From Clostridium sp. N3C (GTDB lineage Bacteria > Bacillota > Clostridia > Clostridiales > Clostridiaceae): DNA of 64,000 nt. The translations under genes were made by a program, and so were the position numbers. Positions 11,198 through 19,390 of the stretch are shown piece by piece (position 1 is the first letter of the stretch; every line of letters starts with the position of its first letter). The notes under the pieces were generated by a model. The model had not been told where the DNA came from, did not search any database, and saw only the letters and a list, made by a program, of their open reading frames with translations. Where the stretch lies: positions 62,001-126,000 of the forward strand of contig NZ_FMJL01000004.1 in assembly GCF_900095445.1 (NCBI RefSeq), written 5' to 3'.

Positions 11198-11469
11198 TAT
11201 TCATCAACCTCATCAATTGTTTCTTCATCCTTAGAAGATAATCTGTGTGCTACAGTTTCTGGTTGAACTGCTGAAAGAATAACATGGTCACTATCTGTGA
11301 TAATAACAGCTCTTGTTCTTCTTCCGTAAGTTGCGTCAATCAACATACCTCTATCTCTTGCCTCTTGAATTATTCTTTTTATAGGTGCTGATTCTGGACT
11401 TACTATGGCAACCAGTCTGTTAGCAGATACAATGTTACCAAAACCAATATTAATTAACTTAATGCTCAT
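11197..11469 (-). CDS. remA: RemA-type DUF370 regulator
   Basis: 90-residue DUF370 protein. The conserved core ([43 protein letters not shown]) is complete. In Bacillus subtilis RemA is a DNA-binding activator of matrix and osmoprotection genes that forms ring-like assemblies. Its target in clostridia cannot be told from sequence. Strong AGGAGG before the ATG. It is co-transcribed with yicC upstream and gmk downstream. Confidence 0.92.
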   Translation of the reverse strand: MSIKLINIGFGNIVSANRLVAIVSPESAPIKRIIQEARDRGMLIDATYGRRTRAVIITDSDHVILSAVQPETVAHRLSSKDEETIDEVDE

Positions 11470-11484
11470 TGTTTTCCTCCTGAA

Positions 11485-12369
11485 TTATTCAATATTTTGA
11501 ATTTGCTCCCTAATTTTTTCTATTATATTTTTTATATTTAAAGCAGAATTGTTTATATCAATATCATTGGATTTTGAAGCGATGGTATTAGTTTCTCTGT
11601 TCATTTCTTGAACTAGAAAATCTAATTTTCTACCTACCGGCTCATCAGAATCTAATGTAACTTTCATCTGCTCAATATGGCTTTTCAATCTTGTTATTTC
11701 TTCATCTATACTACACTTATCAGCATAAATTGCCAACTCTAAATTTAATCTGTTCTCATCTATTTCTACATTATCTAACAGTTCCTTTAATCTATCCATT
11801 AATTTAGCCTTATATGTAGGAACCAAAGAGTCAGCTTTTCCTTCAATTAAATTAACCTCTGTAACGATTTGATTACACTTACATAATATATCTTCCTTAA
11901 GCTTGCTTCCTTCAACTCTTCTCATTTCTTTAAAGGATTGAATAGCTTCCAATATAGGATTCTTAAGCATTTCCCAAAGAAGATCTACATCTTCTTCATT
12001 TTCTTTAACATAAATAATATCTGGATATCTTGCAACTAAAGATACTGATATATCATCCTTAAGTTGTGGATATCTATCCTTTATATCAGCTAAACATTTT
12101 ACATAACTGTCAGCTAAAGTTTGATTTAACTGGGCACTAACTCCTAATTTCTCATAATTATTATATGTAATAAAGAGATCTATTTTTCCCCGGCTTATAT
12201 TTTCACTAATTAATTTTCTAATCCTATCTTCTAAACTATTTAATAATCTTGGCATTCGGATATTAATATCAAGATATCGGTGATTAACGCCCTTTATTTC
12301 CACATTAAAGCTTATTTTACCTTCAACTTCATATCCAGAACGACCAAACCCTGTCATACTATATATCAC
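11485..12369 (-). CDS. YicC/YloC-family endoribonuclease
   Basis: 294-residue YicC family protein: N-terminal SMTGFGRS, a central VNHRYLDINIRMPR segment and the C-terminal DUF1732 with QEMNRETNTIASKS. E. coli YicC is reported as an endoribonuclease that acts on small RNA. The start is a GTG at 12369 with GGAGATGA about ten bases upstream. That gives MIYSMTGF, which matches the MIRSMT start of E. coli YicC as I recall it. It heads the yicC-remA-gmk-rpoZ run. Confidence 0.88.
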   Translation of the reverse strand: MIYSMTGFGRSGYEVEGKISFNVEIKGVNHRYLDINIRMPRLLNSLEDRIRKLISENISRGKIDLFITYNNYEKLGVSAQLNQTLADSYVKCLADIKDRYPQLKDDISVSLVARYPDIIYVKENEEDVDLLWEMLKNPILEAIQSFKEMRRVEGSKLKEDILCKCNQIVTEVNLIEGKADSLVPTYKAKLMDRLKELLDNVEIDENRLNLELAIYADKCSIDEEITRLKSHIEQMKVTLDSDEPVGRKLDFLVQEMNRETNTIASKSNDIDINNSALNIKNIIEKIREQIQNIE

Positions 12370-12507
12370 TATAAATCATCTCCAGTCATAATACACTCTT
12401 CTAACAATTATACTAATTATACAAAATCTTCACCTACTATTTCAAGGAGTTTTTTTTATTTGCTTCATCTTATTCGTTAATTCTCCTATTTTCTTTATTT
12501 TAATAAC

Positions 12508-13485
12508 TTATTTCTCCTTGAATATAGCTCTAACTTCGTCCATATTTTTAGTTTTGCTTAAGGCCAATATTAACTTTATTCTTGCTTTTTGCCCAGGCAT
12601 ATTATCTACAAAAATAACTCCCATATCTCGGAGCATTTTACCTCCTCCAACATAACCATAGGAATCATGTACTCTACCTTCAAAACATCTTGACACCATT
12701 GCTACAGGAATACCCTTTTTAATTGCTCGATCTATACCTGTAAGCATAGCTGGTGGAACATTTCCTCTACCTAAAGCTTCTAAAACTATTCCTTCATCTC
12801 CCTTATCTATGCAATAATCTATTAAACTTGAGTCTTGCCCCGCTGTACATTTAATTACATCAACCTTTGCATTAATGTTATCTACCAAAATCTTCTTTGA
12901 TAAAGTGTTTTTTCTATAGAAAATAACTTCATTATTATCTACAATACCTAAAGGCCCAAAACCTGGTGTGGAAAAGGCATCTATACTTAGAGTATTTACC
13001 TTTGTTACTTCACTTGCACTATTTAATTTTCCATTAAAACATACAAGCACGCCTCTTTTCATAGCCTGTTCTGAAATAGCTGTGCAAATTGCTTCAGCTA
13101 AGTTAGAGGGTCCATCATATCCAAGTTCTGAACTGCTTTTCATAGCACCAGTAAATACCACAGGCTTAGGTGTATCAATAGTTAGATCTAATAAATATGC
13201 TGTTTCCTCCATGGTATCTGTACCATGGGTTACTACTACACCATGAATATCCTCTCTAGCTAATAGCTTTTTTACAAACTTAGATAGCTCCAACATATTT
13301 TCTATACTCATATGAGGACTAGGTAAATTAGAAAAAGTATATGTTTCAATTTCACAAAAACGTTCTATACCTGTAACCATCTTCATTATCTCCTCACCAG
13401 TTAGACCTGGTACTGCTGCCTTTATCCTTTCGTCAACTATCATTGATATAGTTCCACCGTTAAATACTACTGCTACTTTCTTCAT
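12508..13485 (-). CDS. ansA: Type I L-asparaginase
   Basis: Hydrolyses asparagine to aspartate and ammonia. Both catalytic Thr regions are present: NGGTISM near the N terminus and VVTHGTDTMEETAYLL near residue 90. No signal peptide is seen, as expected for the cytosolic type I enzyme of about 325 residues. An open frame extends to an ATG at 13503, but GGAGG sits ideally before the ATG at 13485 (MKKVAVVFNGG), which I take as the start. It is followed by a gap before yicC with no clear terminator. Confidence 0.93.
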   Translation of the reverse strand: MKKVAVVFNGGTISMIVDERIKAAVPGLTGEEIMKMVTGIERFCEIETYTFSNLPSPHMSIENMLELSKFVKKLLAREDIHGVVVTHGTDTMEETAYLLDLTIDTPKPVVFTGAMKSSSELGYDGPSNLAEAICTAISEQAMKRGVLVCFNGKLNSASEVTKVNTLSIDAFSTPGFGPLGIVDNNEVIFYRKNTLSKKILVDNINAKVDVIKCTAGQDSSLIDYCIDKGDEGIVLEALGRGNVPPAMLTGIDRAIKKGIPVAMVSRCFEGRVHDSYGYVGGGKMLRDMGVIFVDNMPGQKARIKLILALSKTKNMDEVRAIFKEK

Positions 13486-13502
13486 ATGTCCTCCAAATTT
13501 CA

Positions 13503-13703
13503 TTAGTTATTTCGAAATATATCATTGTCAGTGATAATTAACTCCGACAGTGATACATATTATCTTTTGTCTGAATCCATTTCCTTTAATAGTGTGCTGT
13601 TCTTTTCTTCAAAAAGTTATTCAATCATAACAGCCCTATTTTTATATTCTATATCTATATACCCTTTAGATTCAATAACTTTTTTAGCTTCTTGAAAATC
13701 CAT
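13503..13703 (-). pseudogene. Small acid-soluble spore protein H (SspH-type), interrupted by two in-frame stops
   Basis: A 66-codon frame begins at the ATG at 13703 after a perfect GGAGG. The first part reads MDFQEAKKVIESKGYIDIEY and runs to VMIE at codon 28. A TAA follows (13617-13619). The same frame continues LFEEKNSTLLKEMDSDKR, then a second TAA (13560-13562), then YVSLSELIITDN to a TAA at 13503. Ignoring the two stops, this has the shape, length and conserved ends of clostridial H-type SASP (SKG-I-V-Y...VWIE...V-SEL). I therefore read it as a recently inactivated spore DNA-associated protein gene. The 28-residue first piece could be a short peptide gene instead. Confidence 0.65.
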
Positions 13704-13796
13704 GGATAAACCTCCTTTATTAATTAATAATAATGTCGAGTACTATTTCTCTTTATTTTTCTATTAACCATTATTTTATTGAAAGGACGTGCTTTT

Positions 13797-14192
13797 ATGT
13801 GGAAAGAATTCAAGAAGTTTGCTATGAGAGGTAATGTAATAGATCTAGCAGTAGGTATTATAATCGGTGGAGCTTTCAACGGTATAGTTTCTTCATTAGT
13901 TGAAGATATTATTATGCCTTTAATCGGTATTTTGATTGGAAAAATTGATATCAAAGGACTAACATTGATAATCGGTTCTGCAAAAGTAACTTACGGTATG
14001 TTCTTACAAAATATTTTAAACTTTTTAATCATATCTTTCTCTGTATTTATAATAGTTAAAACCATTAATAGGCTTAGTAACTTAAGAAAGGTAGAAGAAG
14101 AGAAAGTTGAAGAAATAAAGCAAATATCAAGAGAAGAGGAACTTCTATCAGAAATTCGAGATTTATTAGCATCAAAAATTAAAAGTAAATAA
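13797..14192 (+). CDS. mscL: Large-conductance mechanosensitive channel MscL
   Basis: Homopentameric osmotic safety valve in the cell membrane. The typical N terminus [20 protein letters not shown] is followed by TM1, the periplasmic loop and TM2 ([18 protein letters not shown]), then a charged C-terminal helix ending in [10 protein letters not shown]. The frame can open at a TTG (13779), but GAAAGGACG precedes the ATG at 13797, giving 131 residues, the family size. It is the only plus-strand gene here and ends in a bidirectional terminator. Confidence 0.96.
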   Translation: MWKEFKKFAMRGNVIDLAVGIIIGGAFNGIVSSLVEDIIMPLIGILIGKIDIKGLTLIIGSAKVTYGMFLQNILNFLIISFSVFIIVKTINRLSNLRKVEEEKVEEIKQISREEELLSEIRDLLASKIKSK

Positions 14193-14215
14193 AAAGCATC
14201 TATTTAGATGCTTTT
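14192..14215. terminator. Bidirectional terminator between mscL and the convergent acetyltransferase gene
   Basis: AAAAGCATC - TATTTA - GATGCTTTT is a perfect 9-bp stem with A/T tracts on both sides. It serves mscL (plus) and the acetyltransferase (minus), whose stop codon lies in the stem. Confidence 0.85.
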
Positions 14216-14663
14216 ACCCTTCTCTGTGAAGCATTTCAATATGTGGTATATTATCTTCTAAATATGGCTCTGACACTGGCAAAAATCCTACACTTCTATA
14301 AAATTCTAACAAATATAATTGAGCTGATATTCTAATAGTCCCTTCATTAAATTCTCTCTTAATAAACTCCATAGCTACTTTCATCATTTCTGAAGCTATT
14401 CCTTTTCTTCTATAATCTTTTCTTACTACCACCCTGCCAATGGATGATTCATTGTAAGATATACCTTTAGGTAATATTCTCACTGAAGCAATAATTTCAC
14501 CTTGTTGATTTTTTCTAAATAGTTGATAAGAAACCTTATCTTTATCGTCGCAATCCAAATATATACACTGTTGTTCAACTACAAAAATTTCACTTCGCAG
14601 TTTTAAAATATTGTACAGTTCTTCTGGAGATAGATCTTTAAAATGTTTTATTTCCCAGTCCAT
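14214..14663 (-). CDS. GNAT-family N-acetyltransferase, ElaA-like
   Basis: 149-residue GNAT protein. The N-terminal segment (LYNILKLRSEIFVVEQQCIY) and the acetyl-CoA loop (RVVVRKDYRRKGIASEMM) match the ElaA subgroup. The C-terminal AQLYLLEFYRSVGFLPVSEPYLED fits as well. The substrate is unknown. AAAGGAGGAA lies before the ATG. It is a single gene, convergent with mscL. Confidence 0.85.
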   Translation of the reverse strand: MDWEIKHFKDLSPEELYNILKLRSEIFVVEQQCIYLDCDDKDKVSYQLFRKNQQGEIIASVRILPKGISYNESSIGRVVVRKDYRRKGIASEMMKVAMEFIKREFNEGTIRISAQLYLLEFYRSVGFLPVSEPYLEDNIPHIEMLHREG

Positions 14664-14784
14664 TTAATTCCTCCTTTAGTGTAATACCATATAAATATTT
14701 ACTGCATATATAGTATCACATCATAATTAAAGGTACCATAGCTAAGCAATATTAACTTCTATCTCCTTTTTCGCTTAATAAGTA

Positions 14785-14812
14785 TAAAAAATGAGCCGTT
14801 TAACCTCGGCTC
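14785..14812 (-). terminator. Intrinsic terminator of the zinc-ribbon gene
   Basis: On the minus strand GAGCCG-AGGTTAAA-CGGCTC is followed by ATTTTTT, just after the stop at 14823. Confidence 0.8.
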
Positions 14813-14822
14813 AATATTATGT

Positions 14823-15245
14823 TTAAGAACTTAAATCATAGGTCACATCTTCTGCATTTACTCTATAAGCTAAACTTGCTAATTCGCTTTCTAATTCTTC
14901 AATTCTATGATTTAATTCTTCAATAGTATCCTTTAATATTAAGTTTTCTCTTGTTTTTTCATCAATTTCCTTCAAATCTAAATCCACATACTTTTTATCC
15001 GGTGACTTTTTACATACTACACACTCTACAGTCCAAATTTCCAAATCCTTGTCCTTTTTCACTCTAGCTTTAAATTCTTTACTATTACATTTGCTACAGA
15101 TATTTTCTAGGGTCTCATACTTATCCAGTTTTATATTAGCTACAACAGTGCCACATTCAGAACATATGGCATCATATTCACCAGACCTTTGATTCAAATT
15201 AAATACTACACTTCCACATTTAAAACAGCTTTTTGTAATCTCCAT
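14823..15245 (-). CDS. Zinc-ribbon protein with C-terminal coiled coil, function unknown
   Basis: 140 residues. Four CxxC knuckles (CFKC, CSEC, CSKC, CVVC) make two consecutive four-cysteine zinc ribbons in the first 80 residues. A highly charged helix follows (about residues 95-125, LKDTIEELNHRIEELESE) that should form a coiled coil. I do not recognise a named family. A nucleic-acid or protein-binding adaptor is possible but not shown. The frame opens at a GTG (15254); AGGGGTG places the start at the ATG 15245. It is a monocistronic unit with its own terminator. Confidence 0.75.
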   Translation of the reverse strand: MEITKSCFKCGSVVFNLNQRSGEYDAICSECGTVVANIKLDKYETLENICSKCNSKEFKARVKKDKDLEIWTVECVVCKKSPDKKYVDLDLKEIDEKTRENLILKDTIEELNHRIEELESELASLAYRVNAEDVTYDLSS

Positions 15246-15422
15246 ACCAATCACCCCTATAACTATTTATGCTTATAATGGTAATTTTATTACAGAGCTA
15301 ATATATAAAAATATCTAAATTCTTCTAAATTATTTTCCTATTATTTAATAGAACTCTGTAAACTTCCATAGCATATAACAATATACTAATGCTGAATGAT
15401 CAATTTATAAGAGGGATATAAT

Positions 15423-16295
15423 TTGCAGGAGAAAGACCGATGCACAATTAAAAAACGTTGCAAATTATCAATACTTTTCTTAACAATTTTACTGTTCTCA
15501 ATACCTATACTTCTTATTTATGATTTCCTATTAGTACACCAATCAAAGGAAAAAAATCTTTTCAATGCTACTACCAATTTCCCAAGAAAAAATGATATCA
15601 CAAACTCAGCAAAGGATAATCAAATAAAAAAATCCTTTCCTTCCGTTGCTGCAGAAGAAGTTTATACCTATGGCCGAAGTGAGGGAAAAAAATATGCTTT
15701 TTTAACCTTTGACGATGGACCAAACCCCATAGTAACACCTCAGATATTAGAAATTTTAAAAACTCATGATGTGAAAGCTACATTTTTTGTATTAGGATGT
15801 AATGCTAATAGCTACCCTGAAATTTTAAAAAGAATTTTTGACGAAGGACATGCTATAGCAAACCATACCTACAGTCACGATTATAAAAAAATATATCCAA
15901 ATAACAAAGTAAATACTGAAGCATTTCAAGATGAGGTAAATGAAACAAAAAAAACCATTGTAAAAATTTTAGGTTCTCCCTCTTCTTCACGAGTTGTAAG
16001 GTTTCCCGGTGGTTCCTTCGAAAATTGGAAAAAATCAATGAAAGATAAACTAATATGTGAAGGCATGTATTTTATTGATTGGAATACTGAAAATCATGAC
16101 GGATTAAAACATAATGTATCAACAGAAGAGCAATTAAACACTATAAGCCACAATATTGACTGTGCCGAAAGTCGTGATGAAAATCTTGTAATTTTAATGC
16201 ACGATTCTGTTATGAAACAATCAACAGTAGATGCACTGCCAACTATAATAGAATTGATAAAAGCTAAGGGCTATACTTTTGCAATAATACATTAA
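15423..16295 (+). CDS. Polysaccharide deacetylase (NodB domain), membrane-anchored
   Basis: 290 residues. A signal anchor lies at about 15-37 and a Ser/Asn/Lys-rich linker leads to a carbohydrate esterase family 4 domain. The metal and catalytic motifs are intact: TFDDGP (95-100) and HTYSH (148-152), with RFPGGS and LMHDS later. The likely substrate is peptidoglycan GlcNAc or MurNAc at the outer membrane face; a PdaA-like cortex role is possible but not provable. The start is a TTG at 15423 with GAGGG seven bases upstream; no other in-frame start lies before the domain. Confidence 0.88.
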   Translation: MQEKDRCTIKKRCKLSILFLTILLFSIPILLIYDFLLVHQSKEKNLFNATTNFPRKNDITNSAKDNQIKKSFPSVAAEEVYTYGRSEGKKYAFLTFDDGPNPIVTPQILEILKTHDVKATFFVLGCNANSYPEILKRIFDEGHAIANHTYSHDYKKIYPNNKVNTEAFQDEVNETKKTIVKILGSPSSSRVVRFPGGSFENWKKSMKDKLICEGMYFIDWNTENHDGLKHNVSTEEQLNTISHNIDCAESRDENLVILMHDSVMKQSTVDALPTIIELIKAKGYTFAIIH

Positions 16296-16327
16296 ATAAA
16301 TCCACAAAACCCTTCTGTAATTTGCTA

Positions 16328-16358
16328 AAGCAATGTCCAACACATTGCTTTTTTATTT
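16328..16358 (+). terminator. Intrinsic terminator of the deacetylase gene
   Basis: AAGCAATGT-CCAAC-ACATTGCTT stem followed by TTTTATTTT. It isolates the following spore operon from upstream transcription. Confidence 0.85.
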
Positions 16359-16443
16359 TGAATAATTAAAAATCTTTTGTGAAAAATAGTTATGTAAAAA
16401 ACTATTAGCAGTTAAATTTACCATTGAAAATCTTTATGTTGAA

Positions 16444-16474
16444 GTTATATTACTTTCTAAATTATCAAATAATA
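16444..16474 (+). promoter_or_regulatory. Possible sigma-G/F-type promoter of the spoVA-like operon
   Basis: GTTAT at 16444-16448 and CAAATAATA at 16466-16474 are separated by 17 bases. This loosely resembles forespore promoters. It sits just upstream of the first DUF1657 gene. The -35 match is poor, so this is a guess guided by gene function. Confidence 0.25.
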
Positions 16475-16505
16475 GATTCAGGAATTATTTAAGGAGTTGG
16501 TTTTT

Positions 16506-16712
16506 ATGACAGTTTCAGCAAATGTAAAGCAAACACTGGCTAATTTAAAAGGTGTAGAAAGTACATTGAAAGTTTACTCTCTACAAAGTAGCAATAAAGA
16601 AGAAAAAGAAATTTATAAGTCCGCTTTAAATACAACTAATGAAGTTATAAAAGACCTGGAAAACAGAATAAAGGTACTTGAATTCCAAGAACCTCAATAT
16701 AAAGGTAATTAA
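16506..16712 (+). CDS. DUF1657 small protein, first copy
   Basis: 68-residue helical protein of the DUF1657 family, without signal peptide or membrane segment. It ends EFQEPQYKGN, like the second copy at the far end of the operon (QQEPQYRQQ), and both are 68 residues. AAGGAG is nine bases before the ATG at 16506; a TTG at 16497 would lie right on the ribosome site. The function is unknown. DUF1657 genes recur in spoVA2-type operons of Bacillus linked to spore heat resistance. It is the first gene of a five-gene unit. Confidence 0.85.
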   Translation: MTVSANVKQTLANLKGVESTLKVYSLQSSNKEEKEIYKSALNTTNEVIKDLENRIKVLEFQEPQYKGN

Positions 16713-16725
16713 GTAGGTGAGAAGA

Positions 16726-17586
16726 ATGGAAAATTGGATAATTGTACTTATAAGAACTATTGCTATGTTCGCTTTAACTATCCTCTTGATCAGACTATTA
16801 GGTAGAGGTAGTTTATCAAAAATAACCCCATATAAGTTTGTTAATTATACAATAATTGCCTTAATGATCACCCTTATCACTTTAGGTTTCGTCCCCAACA
16901 TTACACATTCTATCATAGCTTTAGCTGCATGGTTTGCCTTATTTTTCAGCTTAGACTTCTTATCCTTAAAGAGTAAGGCCTTGCATGATGCCATTAACGG
17001 AAGAGAAACCATAATAATGAAAGATGGTAAGGTTATGGAGGAAAATTTAAAAGAAGTACGATTAACTGGTGAGGAGCTTTTAAGAGAATTACGATCAAAA
17101 AATATCTTCAACTTAGCGGACGTTGAATTTGCTGTTATGGAATCCACTGGTGAAATAAATGTGATGCTTAAATCTGATAAGAAACCTATTACTGCTCATG
17201 ATTTACAAAGAAAGGTTGCTCCAAAATCAGAACCACAAACTGTAATATTAGATGGTAATATATTAGATGAATCCCTAGCTAATCGCGGTTTAAATAGAGC
17301 TTGGTTAAAGGTAGAATTAGCTAAAGCTGGAGTTTCTTTGGATAATGTGTTTATAGGTCAAGTTGATTCTTCCGGTGATTTATACTTAGATTTATTTGAT
17401 GATTCAGTCCAAGTACCACAACCTAAGGTGAAAGAATTGTTATATGCGAATCTTCAACAATGTCATGCAGATTTACTTTCCTATGCTCTTGAAACAGAGG
17501 ATAAAAACGCAAAAGAAATGTATACTAAAAATGCAGACAAACTAAAAGTTTTGATAAATAAACTTGAACCTTATTTATTAAGTTAG
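16726..17586 (+). CDS. DUF421 (YetF-like) membrane protein with DUF1657-like C-terminal tail
   Basis: 286 residues. Three N-terminal membrane segments (about 5-80) are followed by the DUF421 soluble domain (KDGKVMEENLKE, LRSKNIFNLADVEFAVME, then a second lobe RGLNRAWLKVELAKAG). The last ~50 residues (from about NLQQCHADLLSYALETED to LINKLEPYLL) resemble the DUF1657 proteins encoded on both sides, so the gene looks like a natural fusion. The start is the ATG at 16726 after AGGTGAG; a GTG at 16717 overlaps the ribosome site. Proposed role: inner spore membrane partner of the SpoVA channel, inferred from the operon only. Confidence 0.85.
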   Translation: MENWIIVLIRTIAMFALTILLIRLLGRGSLSKITPYKFVNYTIIALMITLITLGFVPNITHSIIALAAWFALFFSLDFLSLKSKALHDAINGRETIIMKDGKVMEENLKEVRLTGEELLRELRSKNIFNLADVEFAVMESTGEINVMLKSDKKPITAHDLQRKVAPKSEPQTVILDGNILDESLANRGLNRAWLKVELAKAGVSLDNVFIGQVDSSGDLYLDLFDDSVQVPQPKVKELLYANLQQCHADLLSYALETEDKNAKEMYTKNADKLKVLINKLEPYLLS

Positions 17587-17600
17587 AAGGTGGTGACTTT

Positions 17601-18086
17601 ATGTCAAATAAGAAAAAGAAAAAGAAAAAGTTAACCCCTACTCAACAGGAATATCAAGATTTGGCTAAAGAAATTGCTCCAAAGCGACCAGTGTTAAGAA
17701 ATTGTTTTAGGGCCTTTATTGTAGGTGGGTCTATTTGCGTATTTGGTGAATTATTAAAATGGTTTTTCATTAAGTATTTTAACTTAACTGAGGATACTGC
17801 TGGCGATCCTGCTATGGCTATTTTGATAATTTTATCTATTCTATTTACAGGCTTAGGGATTTTCGATCACCTTGGTCAATGGGCTGGTGCAGGGACAGCT
17901 ATCCCTATAACAGGTTTTGCAAACACTATGGCTTCTGCGGCTATTGAGCATAGGACAGAAGGATATGTTTTAGGTGTTGGTGGTAATATGTTCAAACTAT
18001 CTGGGTCCGTAATTGTTTTTGGTACGGTGGCTGCTTTTATTGTGGCAATTATAAAACTAATTATTAGATCGTTAGGTGGGATTTAA
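17601..18086 (+). CDS. spoVAC: Stage V sporulation protein AC (SpoVAC)
   Basis: 161 residues. A Lys-rich cytosolic start (residues 4-10 are nearly all Lys) precedes the family segment with LRNCFRAFIVGGSICVFGE, several membrane helices and the conserved HLGQWAGAGTAIPITGFAN and GGNMFKLSG segments. In Bacillus SpoVAC is a mechanosensitive-like channel subunit for dipicolinic acid in the inner spore membrane. AAGGTGGTGA precedes the ATG. It ends directly at the spoVAD start (TAAATG). Confidence 0.94.
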   Translation: MSNKKKKKKKLTPTQQEYQDLAKEIAPKRPVLRNCFRAFIVGGSICVFGELLKWFFIKYFNLTEDTAGDPAMAILIILSILFTGLGIFDHLGQWAGAGTAIPITGFANTMASAAIEHRTEGYVLGVGGNMFKLSGSVIVFGTVAAFIVAIIKLIIRSLGGI

Positions 18087-19088
18087 ATGTTAAAAGGACA
18101 TCAAACTTGGGTATTCAATACTAAACCTACAATACTTGCATCAGCGGCCATCGGTGGTCCTTTCGAGGGTAAAGGACCTTTAGCAGATGATTTCGATGTA
18201 CTTCATCAAGATGTTTGGCTAGGACAAGATAGCTGCGAGAAGGCTGAAAAAAAACTGTTAGAGCAAGCTTGTGAAACCGCAATAAGTAAAGCTAATGTAA
18301 AAAAGAAAGATGTTAACTTTTTTATTAGCGGAGACTTAATGAATCAAATAATATCTAGCAGTTTTACTGCTCGTACATTAGGTATGCCTTACCTAGGAAT
18401 CTTTGGTGCTTGTTCTAGTTCTATGGAAGGATTATCATTAGCTTCTTTAATAGTAGACAGTGGCGCTGCAAATTATATAGTAACTGGAGCCTCTAGCCAT
18501 AATATAGCTGCAGAAAAGCAATTTAGGTATCCAACAGAATATGGAGGTCAAAAACCCCCTACTTCACAATGGACTGTAACAGGAGCTGGTGCTGCCCTAT
18601 TGTCTAGCAGTGGTTACGGACCAAAAGTTGCAGCTGCAACTATCGGTAGAATTGTAGATATGGGCCTTAGCGATCCTTTTGATATGGGAAGTGCCATGGC
18701 TCCTGCCGCAGTGGATACCATCGAAGCTCATTTTAGGGATTTAAATTTACCTCTAGATTATTACGATTTAATTGCCACAGGAGATTTAGGAAGTGTAGGC
18801 CATAAAATTGCTGGACAATTACTAATTAAACATGGTTTAGAAATACCACCGGAAACATTTACAGATTGTGGAATGTTGATATACGGTAAGGATCAACCAG
18901 TTTTTGCAGGTGGTAGCGGTTGCGGTTGTTCAGCTACAGTAACTTACGGCCATTTTTTACGCAGAATGAGAGAAGGAGAGCTAAAAAGAATTTTGATTGT
19001 AGCTACTGGAGCACTACATTCGCCTCTATCCTATCAACAGAAGGAAAGTATCCCATGCATAGCACATGCAGTGTCTATAGAAATATGA
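18087..19088 (+). CDS. spoVAD: Stage V sporulation protein AD (SpoVAD)
   Basis: 333 residues with the thiolase-like fold used by SpoVAD to bind dipicolinic acid on the inner spore membrane. Family segments: ILASAAIGGPFEGKG, DVWLGQDSCEKAE, FGACSSSMEG, TGDLGSVGHKI and the C-terminal ESIPCIAHAVSIE. Length and both ends are intact. It immediately follows spoVAC. In the usual spoVACDE order spoVAE should come next, but the next gene is a DUF1657 gene and no SpoVAE-like frame is present. Confidence 0.95.
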   Translation: MLKGHQTWVFNTKPTILASAAIGGPFEGKGPLADDFDVLHQDVWLGQDSCEKAEKKLLEQACETAISKANVKKKDVNFFISGDLMNQIISSSFTARTLGMPYLGIFGACSSSMEGLSLASLIVDSGAANYIVTGASSHNIAAEKQFRYPTEYGGQKPPTSQWTVTGAGAALLSSSGYGPKVAAATIGRIVDMGLSDPFDMGSAMAPAAVDTIEAHFRDLNLPLDYYDLIATGDLGSVGHKIAGQLLIKHGLEIPPETFTDCGMLIYGKDQPVFAGGSGCGCSATVTYGHFLRRMREGELKRILIVATGALHSPLSYQQKESIPCIAHAVSIEI

Positions 19089-19132
19089 TAGGTTGCCTTT
19101 TAATGATTTTTACTTGAAAGGAGGTGAAAATT

Positions 19133-19339
19133 ATGACAGTAGCAACTCAGATGCAGCAAGCTATTGCAGGTATTGAAAGCGCTTGTGCTACAATGAAAAC
19201 ATTCGCTCTTGAAACAGAAGATCAGCAAGCAAAAAAAGATTTTCAAGCAATAGCAAAAAATTTAGACAGCGCTTTGCAAACTCTAAAGGGCAGACAACAA
19301 TACATTGAACAACAAGAACCTCAGTATAGACAGCAGTAA
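19133..19339 (+). CDS. DUF1657 small protein, second copy
   Basis: 68 residues, MTVATQMQQAIAGIE to QEPQYRQQ, the same length and layout as the first DUF1657 protein of the operon. Perfect AAAGGAGGTG before the ATG at 19133; a GTG at 19124 lies inside the ribosome site and is rejected. The internal segment ALETEDQQAKKDFQ closely matches ALETEDKNAKEMY in the tail of the DUF421 protein. Last gene of the operon, followed by two hairpins. Confidence 0.86.
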   Translation: MTVATQMQQAIAGIESACATMKTFALETEDQQAKKDFQAIAKNLDSALQTLKGRQQYIEQQEPQYRQQ

Positions 19340-19348
19340 TTTAATAAA

Positions 19349-19371
19349 AGAGCATCATGGTTTTATGCTCT
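19349..19371 (+). terminator. First hairpin after the spoVA-like operon
   Basis: AGAGCAT-CATGGTTTT-ATGCTCT, a 7-bp stem without a good T tract. It is probably an RNA-stabilising or weak terminator element before the stronger one downstream. Confidence 0.5.
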
Positions 19372-19390
19372 CTAATATAAAATTCATACA

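Noticed and set aside
12370-12507. Possible small gene between yicC and ansA
   Set aside because: Frames on both strands are short and AT-simple, without a ribosome site plus start of useful length.
19089-19132. Space where spoVAE could be hidden
   Set aside because: Only 44 bases separate the SpoVAD stop from the second DUF1657 start, and frames overlapping the SpoVAD end on the plus strand (18920-19117) have no SpoVAE features.
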